Origin: an uncultured Desulfosarcina sp.
GTDB lineage: Bacteria; Desulfobacterota; Desulfobacteria; Desulfobacterales; Desulfosarcinaceae
Reading direction: 5' to 3'
DNA: 64,000 nt
Assembly (NCBI RefSeq): GCF_963668215.1
Contig: NZ_OY764190.1
Location: 2,232,001-2,296,000, forward strand
The notes beneath the pieces were generated by a model. That model saw only the letters and a list, made by a program, of their open reading frames with translations, did not search any database and had not been told where the DNA came from. This document shows positions 54,678-62,595 of this stretch, piece by piece (the first letter of the stretch is position 1; the number at the start of each line of letters is the position of its first letter). A program made the translations under genes and the position numbers.

Positions 54678-55901
54678 ATGAACGTCCAGATTGCCTGGCG
54701 CAATATCTGGCGCAACCCGCGCCGTACCGGTGTAATCCTCATCGCCGTGGTCATCGGCGTGTGGAGCATGATTTTTCTGGGCGCCCTGATGCGGGGCATC
54801 CTGGCGGGCATGATCCACAACGGCATCAACACCCTGACCGGCCATATCCAGATTCAGCAGGCCAACTATCCGCAGGACCCTTCCATCGATTATCGCATTG
54901 CCGATCCCGTGGGCATCGAAAACGTTTTAGCCAAGCATCTGCCCGAAGGGAGCCAGTGGACCCGCCGGGTGCGGGTCAATGCTGTGGTCAACAATGCCCG
55001 CCACAACAAGAGCGCCATCCTGGTGGGCATCGATCCGGAAAAGGAAGCCAATTTGTCCTTTATCGGTACGGCCGTTACCCAGGGCAGCTACCTGAAAGCC
55101 GGGGAGGCCAACGCCGTGATGGTGGGCCGGGCCCTGGCCGAGCAGTTCGAGACCGGGCTGGGACGCAAACTGATCGTGATGTCGCAGGATGCCGAGGGCC
55201 GCATCGCTTCGCGGGCCTTTCGCATCCGGGGCATCTTCCAGGCGGAAATGGAGGCCACCGAGAAAAGTTATATCTTCGTGACCCTTCCAGCCGCCCAGAA
55301 AATGCTGAAAATGGGGAAGGCGGTGTCGGAAATCGCGATTTTACTGCCCGACCACGACCAGACAGAAGCGGCCGCTGGGGTGCTGAAAGAAAAGCTGGCT
55401 GGTAAGGATCTGGCAGTGCGATCCTGGACGGAGGCGCTTCCGCTGCTTCAGGCCTACCTGAAGATGTACGATTCGTTCATTCTGATCTGGTTTGTTGTGG
55501 TTTTCGTGGCCATGGGCTTCGGTATTCTCAACACCACCATGATGGCGGTGTTCGAACGCATGCGTGAGTTCGGGCTGCTCAAGGCCCTGGGAATGCGTCC
55601 CGGCCGTATTATCACGGGGATTTTGACCGAAGCCCTATTCATCCTGGTCTTGGGGCTGGCCGTTGGCAACTTGCTGGGGCTGGCAAGCTGCTGGGCACTT
55701 TCATTTCACGGTATCGATCTGTCGGCCCTGGCCAAAGGGGTGGAGTATGCCGGTATGTCGCGGCTTATTTTCCCGGAAATCTGGGTCAAGGATGTGGTCA
55801 GCGCCAACCTGGTGGTACTGCTGCTGGGTTTGCTGGTCTGCCTCTACCCGGCGATCAAGGCGGCTCGCTTTACGCCGGTGGAAGCGATGGTGCATACTTG
55901 A
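54678..55901 (+). CDS. FtsX/LolCE-type ABC transporter permease (second copy)
   Basis: 407 residues with AAAGAGG before the ATG. Same topology as the previous gene: AWRNIWRNPRRTG then helix 1, a periplasmic domain, and C-terminal helices (FVVVFVAMGFGILNTTMMAVFE, ILVLGLAVGNLLGLASCWAL, LVVLLLGLLVCLYPAIKAAR). The two probably form a heterodimer like LolC-LolE. Confidence 0.9.
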   Translation: MNVQIAWRNIWRNPRRTGVILIAVVIGVWSMIFLGALMRGILAGMIHNGINTLTGHIQIQQANYPQDPSIDYRIADPVGIENVLAKHLPEGSQWTRRVRVNAVVNNARHNKSAILVGIDPEKEANLSFIGTAVTQGSYLKAGEANAVMVGRALAEQFETGLGRKLIVMSQDAEGRIASRAFRIRGIFQAEMEATEKSYIFVTLPAAQKMLKMGKAVSEIAILLPDHDQTEAAAGVLKEKLAGKDLAVRSWTEALPLLQAYLKMYDSFILIWFVVVFVAMGFGILNTTMMAVFERMREFGLLKALGMRPGRIITGILTEALFILVLGLAVGNLLGLASCWALSFHGIDLSALAKGVEYAGMSRLIFPEIWVKDVVSANLVVLLLGLLVCLYPAIKAARFTPVEAMVHT

Positions 55902-55946
55902 AAAAAGGATTCCTTCGACTTTTCAGTACTTGGAGAGCTTAAAGCA

Positions 55947-56654
55947 ATGAACAGCGAGAATACCATGACCGCCATCGTATCCTGCCAAGGGGTATCCAAA
56001 ACCTATCGACAGGGGAAGGTGAGTGTTGCCGCCCTGTCTGCCATCGACCTGACGGCCGAAGCCGGTGAGTTCTTGGCCCTGGCCGGGCCGTCGGGGTCGG
56101 GCAAGACGACCCTGCTCAACCTGATCGGCGGACTGGACGTCCCCGACGACGGCCAAATTCAGGTTGGCGGCCAGTCTTACGACGAACTGAGCGACGCTCA
56201 GATGGCGGACCTTCGTCTGCACCGCATCGGTTTCATCTTTCAAGCCTACAACCTGATTCCGGTGCTGTCGGCCCTGGAGAATGTGGAGTACGTGATGCTG
56301 CTGCAAGGAACGCCTGCCGTTGAGCGCAAGAAACGGGCAAGGGAGATCCTGGATATCGTCGGCCTGGAGGGCAAATACGACCGCCGTCCGGCCGAGCTTT
56401 CCGGCGGCCAGCAGCAGCGTGTGGCCGTGGCCCGGGCCATCGTTTCAAGTCCCGACATCGTTCTGGCCGACGAACCCACGGCCAATCTGGACTCCAAAAC
56501 CGGCGAAAGCCTGTTGGAGCTGATGCGGCAGATGAACCGCGAACGCAACGCGACCTTTATCTTTTCCACCCATGATCCCATGGTGATGGAATATGCCCGG
56601 CGAATCGTGCTGCTGCGGGACGGGCGTATTACCGAAGACAATCGCAAGACCTGA
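55947..56654 (+). CDS. LolD/MacB-type ABC transporter ATPase
   Basis: 235 residues. Walker A GPSGSGKTT, Q loop FQAYNLIP, signature LSGGQQQRVAVARAI, Walker B DIVLADEPTANLD and switch His in FIFSTHDPMV. The NLDSKTG sequence is typical of the LolD/MacB/FtsE group that drives mechanotransmission through FtsX-type permeases. It should power the two preceding permeases. Confidence 0.93.
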   Translation: MNSENTMTAIVSCQGVSKTYRQGKVSVAALSAIDLTAEAGEFLALAGPSGSGKTTLLNLIGGLDVPDDGQIQVGGQSYDELSDAQMADLRLHRIGFIFQAYNLIPVLSALENVEYVMLLQGTPAVERKKRAREILDIVGLEGKYDRRPAELSGGQQQRVAVARAIVSSPDIVLADEPTANLDSKTGESLLELMRQMNRERNATFIFSTHDPMVMEYARRIVLLRDGRITEDNRKT

Positions 56655-56663
56655 TGTCATCCG

Positions 56664-58016
56664 ATGGGAACCAAACCCACATATAGCTCATGGCTGCTGC
56701 TGGCCGCACTGCTGGCAGTCGGTGTTCTGGCGGGAGTTCCGAACTGCCGGACAGCTTTCGGGGCCGAGACTGAAAAATCGGAGGCATTTTCCGAGGTGGG
56801 CGTTGAATGGGGCGGCTATCTGCGGGCCATCGGTACCGTGAGCTGGCTGGGCGAGGACTCCGTTTACCAATTTGTGGATGACGATCCTTACTTCGATGGC
56901 CAGTTGGAAGGGCGCCTGAAAAATCGAATCGATTTTGGCAAGCGCTGGTCCATGGAGACCCACTATGAACTGGTGGCCCTGGGGGGCGACACATACGAGA
57001 ACACGCTTGAACTGGGCACATTGCCGCCGGTTCTCTCCGAGATATCCGTTGCGGAGCAGATTGTCGACGATGAACGCCGCCTGTTGGACCTGACCCACAT
57101 TCTCACCGAAAAGGAGCGCTATCTCGCCTACCACAGGCTGAACCGCCTCAACGTTTCCTATTCTGCGGATTGGGGGACCCTGCGCCTGGGCCGTCAGGCC
57201 CTGACCTGGGGCGACGGCCTGATTTTCAATCCCATGGATCTTTTCAACCCGTTCTCGCCCACCGCGGTGCAGCGCGATTACAAGGTGGGCGACGACATGG
57301 CCTATCTACAGCTCCCGCTCAACACGGGGGAGTTGCAGATGCTCTATCTGCCCCGGCGCGATCCGGTCACCGGCGACGTGGAAGAAGACGTAGCTTCATA
57401 TGCCGCCAAATATCATACTTTCCTCGGAGCGATGGAAATGGATGTCATGGCCGCACGCCACTACGCGGATACCATCGCCGGGCTGGGTGCCAGCGGTTAC
57501 TTGGGCGGGGCCGCCTGGCGCATCGATACCGTTTACACCTATCTTGATGAAGGAGACGGTCGGAATGACATCCTTCAGGCAGTCGCCAACCTGGACTACG
57601 CCTGGGTCTGGGGAGGAAAGAATTACTACGGCCTGGTGGAGATTTTTTACAACAGCCTGGGCTACACGGACGACTACGAGCGGGTTCTCGACGATACGGA
57701 CCTATTGGAACGGATCGACCGCGGCGAACTCTTCACCGTTGGGCGCTACTATTTGTCGGGCCAGGTGCAGATCGAACTGCATCCTTTGTTGCAACTATAC
57801 ACCACGGCCATCGTCAACCTTTGCGACCCTTCGGGAGTCCTGCAACCGCAACTGGTTTGGGACGTGACCGAAGATTTTCAGGCCATCTTCGGCGCCCAGT
57901 GGCAATGGGGCGGCTGCGGCAGCGAGTATGGCGGCTACGAGGTCACCGCCGCCGGAACCACGGTACGCCTGGCCCCGGCGGATCGGGTTTTTCTCTGGCT
58001 GACCTATTACTTCTAA
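56664..58016 (+). CDS. outer-membrane beta-barrel protein (DUF1302-like)
   Basis: 450 residues with a signal peptide (LLLAALLAVGVLAGVPNCRTAFG). Repeated amphipathic strands end in a terminal aromatic (FLWLTYYF), the outer-membrane insertion signal. LRLGRQALTWGDGLIFNPMDLFNPFSP is characteristic of DUF1302-like barrels. It is 9 bases after the ATPase gene, so a barrel is fused by operon to a Lol-like exporter. It converges with yedF three bases away. Confidence 0.8.
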   Translation: MGTKPTYSSWLLLAALLAVGVLAGVPNCRTAFGAETEKSEAFSEVGVEWGGYLRAIGTVSWLGEDSVYQFVDDDPYFDGQLEGRLKNRIDFGKRWSMETHYELVALGGDTYENTLELGTLPPVLSEISVAEQIVDDERRLLDLTHILTEKERYLAYHRLNRLNVSYSADWGTLRLGRQALTWGDGLIFNPMDLFNPFSPTAVQRDYKVGDDMAYLQLPLNTGELQMLYLPRRDPVTGDVEEDVASYAAKYHTFLGAMEMDVMAARHYADTIAGLGASGYLGGAAWRIDTVYTYLDEGDGRNDILQAVANLDYAWVWGGKNYYGLVEIFYNSLGYTDDYERVLDDTDLLERIDRGELFTVGRYYLSGQVQIELHPLLQLYTTAIVNLCDPSGVLQPQLVWDVTEDFQAIFGAQWQWGGCGSEYGGYEVTAAGTTVRLAPADRVFLWLTYYF

Positions 58017-58019
58017 CGC

Positions 58020-58616
58020 TCAAATATTGATAACCTTGTCGGCCAGTTGCATAGCGGTAACGATGTCCAGCATATTGGTGGTCTGGCCTACCTGCTTGCG
58101 CTCTAGCAACTTGAAGTGGTCCAGACAGGTGCCGCACACGAGGATGGTCAGGCCAGTGGCCTCCAGTTCCTGGATGTCCGTAAGGGTGCCTGTGCCGTCG
58201 ATGGTGAGCTTCACCCCGCTGTTGACGAACACCAGTCGCCACAGTTCGTCGCCCATCTCCTTGAGGGTCTTGATGAAATTGATCATCAACTTGCCGCCCA
58301 GTATATCGTCGCCAGTGCCCATGCAATCCGATGCCACCATGACCATGATTTTGGTCGGGGCGCCTTCCGGTGCCTCGGCCACGGGTTCGGCTTGCGGTGC
58401 ATCCGCCCCCCGGGTGGCGGTGATCGTATAAACCGCTCCTTCCTGTTCGACTGCGCTGGTATATCCCTGGGATGCGAGAAAACGGGTCACGTTCTCCCGG
58501 GACGGGTCGTTGTCCACGAGAACTTCCATGCGTTCGGGGTGGTCGCTCTCTATGGCGGCCTTGGTTGCCAGGACCGGTGCCGGACAGGCCAGCCCTCTGG
58601 CGTCTACTTTGCTCAT
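58020..58616 (-). CDS. yedF: selenium metabolism protein YedF (TusA plus DsrE-like)
   Basis: 198 residues with GGAG before the ATG. The N-terminal TusA-like domain has the sulfur/selenium-carrying Cys in ARGLACPAPVL. A linker leads to a C-terminal DsrE-like domain with VMVASDCMGTGDDILG and ILVCGTCLDHF, the layout of TIGR03527 proteins that co-occur with SelD. It probably delivers or handles selenium for selenophosphate synthesis. Confidence 0.92.
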   Translation of the reverse strand: MSKVDARGLACPAPVLATKAAIESDHPERMEVLVDNDPSRENVTRFLASQGYTSAVEQEGAVYTITATRGADAPQAEPVAEAPEGAPTKIMVMVASDCMGTGDDILGGKLMINFIKTLKEMGDELWRLVFVNSGVKLTIDGTGTLTDIQELEATGLTILVCGTCLDHFKLLERKQVGQTTNMLDIVTAMQLADKVINI

Positions 58617-58651
58617 GATCTCTCCAGTCTTAAATTAGAAACATTCATACG

Positions 58652-58708
58652 CAAAAGCGGCTTCCAGCCGCTGTCATCGAAAATTATCGCGGTTGGAATC
58701 CGCTTTTG
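58652..58708. repeat. 20-bp imperfect inverted repeat between selD and yedF
   Basis: Arms at 58652-58671 (begins CAAAAGCGGCTTCC) and 58689-58708 (ends ATCCGCTTTTG) pair over 20 bases with two mismatches, around a 17-base AT-rich loop. It could be an intercistronic processing or partial-termination hairpin, or a dispersed REP-like repeat. Confidence 0.6.
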
Positions 58709-58757
58709 TGCACGATTCAATTCAACATTCGGTCTTTTATACTTCGTTCCCGGTTTC

Positions 58758-59819
58758 TCACACTACCTGAATCCTGCCTGTCGGGGAGTCTACCACTTCA
58801 CCGAAAATGGCCGCGTGTTCGACCCCTTCGTTTTGCAGGTGATCCACCAAAGCCTGGGCCGAATCGGCGGCCACGGCGATGCACAACCCGCCGGAGGTCT
58901 GGGGATCGTAAAGGATGTCCCGCATGGACGGATCGATGCCCTCGCCCAAGTCCACCATGTGTTCCCGGAAGCTGCGGTTTTTATGGGCGCCCCCCGGCAC
59001 CATGCCCATGGCCGAGAATTCCAGGGCTTCATCGATGACGGGCAGGTTTTCCACCGCGATCTTCAAACCGCACGCCGCACCCTGGAGCATTTCGGCCAGG
59101 TGGCCGATGAGCCCGAATCCGGTAATATCCGTGCAGGCATGCACCGGATAGCGCTGCATCACGTCGGCTGCCGTGCGGTTCAGGGTCGCCATGAGCACGG
59201 CGATCCTGCCGCTGACTTCCTCGGAAGCCAGGTTGCCTTTAATGGCCGTGTTGACGATGCCCGTGCCCAGCGGCTTGGTAAGCACCAGCCGGTCGCCGGC
59301 CTTGAGCCCATGCTTGGCGAGAATCCGGTCGGGATGGACGAAGCCGGTAACGGAAAGTCCGTATTTCAGCTCGTCATCCTCCACGCTGTGACCGCCCAGC
59401 AACACCGCACCGGCTTCGCGGACCTTGTCGATGCCTCCCTGGATCACCTGCCGCAGGATGGAAAGATCCATTTTCTTCAAGGGGAACGCCACCAGGTTCA
59501 TGGCGGTTTTCGGCTCCCCTCCCATGGCGTAGACATCGCTCAAGGCGTTGGCTGCGGCAATCTGGCCGAACCAGTATGGGTCGTCCACGATGGGCGTGAA
59601 AAAATCCACCGTCTGGATCAAGGCCAATTCGTCTGATATCCGGTACACTCCGGCATCGTCGGCCTTGGAAAGACCCACCAGAACGTTGGCGTCGGTTGGA
59701 AATTCCAACCCGCATAAAGCTTTGTCCAGGTCCCCTGGAGGCAATTTAGAAGCTCAACCGGCCCCTTTGACCGTTTCGGTCAGGCGCATCGGATTCAGGG
59801 ATGGCTTATCGGCGGCCAT
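58758..59819 (-). CDS. selD: selenide, water dikinase SelD containing selenocysteine (in-frame TGA)
   Basis: 353 residues when TGA at 59756-59754 is read as selenocysteine. The ATG at 59819 has AGGAG upstream and opens MAADKPSLNPMRLTETVKGAG, then Sec22-Ala-Ser-Lys25, matching the Cys17/Lys20 catalytic pair of E. coli SelD. After it come PPGDLDKAL, TVDFFTPIVDDPYWFGQIAAANALSDVYAMGG and LLGGHSVEDDELKYG. The enzyme makes selenophosphate from selenide and ATP. A start downstream of the TGA (TTG at 59744) would drop the active site. Confidence 0.93.
59725..59739 (-). promoter_or_regulatory. candidate bacterial SECIS hairpin in selD
   Basis: On the minus strand UCCAGG-GGA-CCUGGA forms a 6-bp stem whose loop lies about 21 bases after the UGA, with G first in the loop, as described for bacterial SECIS elements. 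Confidence 0.5.
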
Positions 59820-59870
59820 GTCCGTCTCCTGATTAAAATTGAATGAAAGCGCGCGGGATGGGTGCGTCAT

Positions 59871-60104
59871 TTATCGTTGGGCATCGGGAGGGCCGGCGGC
59901 GGCACTGAGTTCGGCCATCAACCGGTTCAGATCCAACTGGTATCGCTCGGCCACTTGCTGCACGGTGTCGAACAACGCCTGGCAGCAGATGCATTCTCCT
60001 GCCAGATGATCCCACGCTTTGAATACCGCTTCAGTTGCCCGGTGACGGCTGACAATCTCCAATACCGTCATCCCGGGTTCAATACAAGACAATCCCTGAT
60101 CCAT
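59871..60104 (-). CDS. small DUF1858-like redox protein
   Basis: 77 residues. The pattern PGMTVLEIVSRHRATEAVFKAWDHLAGECICCQALFDTV matches the DUF1858 fold: a short helix, then a C-x2-C-type pair (CICC), then YQLDLNRLMAEL. Family members are linked to hybrid-cluster and other redox proteins. It lies 51 bases before selD on the same strand, suggesting a thiol or selenium transfer partner. Confidence 0.7.
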   Translation of the reverse strand: MDQGLSCIEPGMTVLEIVSRHRATEAVFKAWDHLAGECICCQALFDTVQQVAERYQLDLNRLMAELSAAAGPPDAQR

Positions 60105-60287
60105 CAACCACCTGCCCTTGCCGGATTGAACGACGATAACCGTCGATTGCGGGAAAATTAACCCTGCTGGCTGTTGAAAGCAAATTGCTAAATTGAATAT
60201 GATAATTAAAATTCATAGAAAAATTCTATTTGCTTTTTTGGATTTAAAACCAACTTTGTTAAACAACGCATCAAAGGAAATAATGCA

Positions 60288-60746
60288 GTGAAAAATAGAT
60301 TGATAACAGCAATGGTTATCGGCGGGGTTTTAATGGCGGGGTGTTCGAAAACCAATCAAGCTGCCGCAGGCTCCGATACCTTTCCCTTGAAAGATTGTCC
60401 GGATCGACCCAACTGCGTTTCCAGCATCGCCAAAAATCAAGCCCGTTATGTCGCGCCGTTTGCCTATGCCTGTGACCGGCGGCAAGCCATTGACGTCCTG
60501 GTGCAGGTCCTGGCTGAGCAGCCACGGACGACCATCGTCGAAAAGAGAGAAGACTACCTGCACGCGGAATTCAGATCGAAAATTTTTCGCTTTGTGGATG
60601 ATGTGGAGTTCTACTTTCCCGTTGACCAGCCGCTGGTCCATGTCCGGTCGGCATCGAGATTGGGCTACTCGGACATGGGCGTCAACCGCAAGCGGGTGGA
60701 AGCGCTTCGCGAGAGTTTTTCGGAAGCTTTGAAGAAACGTTCCTGA
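60288..60746 (+). CDS. DUF1499 lipoprotein
   Basis: 152 residues with a lipoprotein signal (ITAMVIGGVLMAGC, Cys19). The DUF1499 domain shows CPDRPNCVSS, then a conserved C-terminal half (DDVEFYFPVDQPLVHVRSASRLGYSDMGVNRKRVEALR). Function unknown; found widely in Gram-negative envelopes. The start is GTG with AAAGGAAATAATGCA upstream. Confidence 0.88.
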   Translation: MKNRLITAMVIGGVLMAGCSKTNQAAAGSDTFPLKDCPDRPNCVSSIAKNQARYVAPFAYACDRRQAIDVLVQVLAEQPRTTIVEKREDYLHAEFRSKIFRFVDDVEFYFPVDQPLVHVRSASRLGYSDMGVNRKRVEALRESFSEALKKRS

Positions 60747-60809
60747 CCCCAGTTAGGCGGGCATTTTTCTTGCCGGACCCTTGCTTTCTTCTTTAAATGG
60801 TTTGCTTCC

Positions 60810-61160
60810 TTACCCGCCAGCCCTGGCCTTCAGTTCTTCCCAGGCTTTCATGGCCCGGCGCTGGTGGGGGATGGTAATGGTTCCGCCCACGATCAGACCG
60901 ATGAACAGCGCCTCTTCGAGTTCTTCGCTGCTGACCCCTTCTTCGTGGCAGCGGATTACGTGGTACTTGATGCAGTCGTCGCAACGAAGTACGAAGCTGG
61001 CCACCAGGCCCAACAGCTCCTTGGTTTTTGCCGGCAGAACCCCTTCCCGATACGCCTGCGCGTCCAGGCTGTAAAAGCGCTTGGTTCCCAAGCCGGCATA
61101 TTTCATTACCAGTTCGTTGAGCGTTTCCCGCTCCTGCTGAAATTTTTCGATGTCGCCCAT
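60810..61160 (-). CDS. carboxymuconolactone decarboxylase/AhpD-like protein
   Basis: 116 residues. The AhpD-like core has the redox or catalytic pair in VLRCDDCIKYHVIRCHEEG, then EELEEALFIGLIVGGTITIPH. Proteins of this size are often alkylhydroperoxidase-like disulfide reductases or decarboxylases. Its start is 144 bases past the GlcF gene on the same strand. Confidence 0.88.
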   Translation of the reverse strand: MGDIEKFQQERETLNELVMKYAGLGTKRFYSLDAQAYREGVLPAKTKELLGLVASFVLRCDDCIKYHVIRCHEEGVSSEELEEALFIGLIVGGTITIPHQRRAMKAWEELKARAGG

Positions 61161-61304
61161 CTGCTTTTCTCCCTTCCATCATTTAAATTTGGGGCACGCA
61201 TACCACGGTTGTGGGTTCAAGGAAATGCGAATGTTTATGAAGGTCAAGGATAGCTGTGGACCTGATCAAATTGCGTTTGGGGCGGATGGGATGAGGCGAC
61301 CGGT

Positions 61305-62591
61305 TCACGTTTCCAATGCTTCTGCAACCAGTTCAACAGGGTGGCGGACGGCAATGCGGGCATCGGCCCGGGAAAGCATATCGGAAATCTGGATCATGCA
61401 GGCGGGGCATCCCGTGGCCACGACATCGGCACCGGTTTCCTGGATGTGGGCGGCCTTTTTCTCGCCGATGCTTTTAGAGATGTCATAGTACTGCAGATTG
61501 AAGCTGCCGCCCATGCCGCAGCACCAGTCCGGCTCGACCATTTCCGCCAGCCGGTAGCCCGGTGCTGCGTCGATGACGGCACGCGGCTCCGTAAATACCC
61601 CGAGGCTTTTTTTCAGATGGCAGGGGTCGTGGTAGGTCACCGTGCGCGGTTTGTCGCTTTTACCGGCAAGCGGTTCGAGATTCGCTTCTTTAATCAGGAA
61701 TTGGTTGATGTCCATGGTCCGGTCGGCCAGCCGTTCAGCGGCCTCGCGGCTTTTGGGGCCGGCCATTTTGGGCCAGATTTCGTGAATGGTGGAGGTGCAG
61801 GTGGCGCAGGCGGTCACCAGGACGTCGAATTCGCCGGCCTCGAAGCGTTCGAGGTTGTGAACCAGCAATTTCCGGAAGGTGGGCAGGTCGCCGCTGGAAA
61901 GAGCCGGTATGCCGCAGCAGCCCTGATTTTCCGGCAGATAGACGCCCACCCCGCAATGGTCCAGCACCTTGAGGGTGGCGTGGGCAATATTTGGAAACAG
62001 CTTGTCGATGAGGCAGCCGGTGAACAGGGCCACCTTGAGGCCGGATCGGCCGGTCTTATCCAGAAACGGAACCTGTTTGTGGAAGGGTACCTTGGCCAGG
62101 GGGCGGAAGTGGCGGTCCTGGATCAGGGGCGACATCACCCGAGCGCAGGAGGTCCCGACGATCTCGTTGACCGGTCGGGTGAACAGCTTCTGAAAGCGGG
62201 CGCCCCATTCGGCCAGCCGGTCGAAAAGGGCCGGGTTGGCCAGCATCCCCTTGAGGATCAGCCGCTTGGCCGGCGGCAGGCCCATATATCCGGTGAGAAT
62301 CGCGCGGGCCTTGAGAAAAATCTCCTGAACATCGACTCCGCTGGGGCAATTGGCGGCGCAGGACCCGCAGAGCAGGCATTTGTTGAGCCGCTGGTAGACG
62401 CCTGCGGGATCATCGAACATGGACGCCATCAGGCCGCCCAGCAGGGCCAGCTTGCCGCGGGCTACGTCCGCCTCGCGCCCGGTCTGGTCGAATACCGGGC
62501 AGACCGACTGGCACATGCCGCATTTCATACAGACCACGAGCTGACCTTCCAATTCCCGCATGAGGCGGACGAGTTCTTCCATCGATGCCAT
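61305..62591 (-). CDS. GlcF/LldE-type (Fe-S)-binding subunit of a 2-hydroxyacid dehydrogenase
   Basis: About 428 residues from the ATG at 62591; an ATG nine bases further in is possible. Two 4Fe-4S motifs are seen (CMKCGMCQSVCP and CLLCGSCAANCP), followed by two CCG domains (GCCGIPALSSG and CCGMGGSF) that bind a further cluster. It should pass electrons from the FAD subunit encoded immediately upstream to a quinone or heterodisulfide-type acceptor. Confidence 0.9.
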   Translation of the reverse strand: MASMEELVRLMRELEGQLVVCMKCGMCQSVCPVFDQTGREADVARGKLALLGGLMASMFDDPAGVYQRLNKCLLCGSCAANCPSGVDVQEIFLKARAILTGYMGLPPAKRLILKGMLANPALFDRLAEWGARFQKLFTRPVNEIVGTSCARVMSPLIQDRHFRPLAKVPFHKQVPFLDKTGRSGLKVALFTGCLIDKLFPNIAHATLKVLDHCGVGVYLPENQGCCGIPALSSGDLPTFRKLLVHNLERFEAGEFDVLVTACATCTSTIHEIWPKMAGPKSREAAERLADRTMDINQFLIKEANLEPLAGKSDKPRTVTYHDPCHLKKSLGVFTEPRAVIDAAPGYRLAEMVEPDWCCGMGGSFNLQYYDISKSIGEKKAAHIQETGADVVATGCPACMIQISDMLSRADARIAVRHPVELVAEALET

Positions 62592-62595
62592 GGCG

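Noticed and set aside
59742..59744. TTG as the start of SelD
   Set aside because: It would omit the catalytic residue and Lys; the upstream frame through TGA restores the conserved N terminus.
59754..59756. selD as a nonsense-mutated pseudogene
   Set aside because: The TGA falls exactly at the Cys/Sec catalytic position and the rest of the gene is intact.
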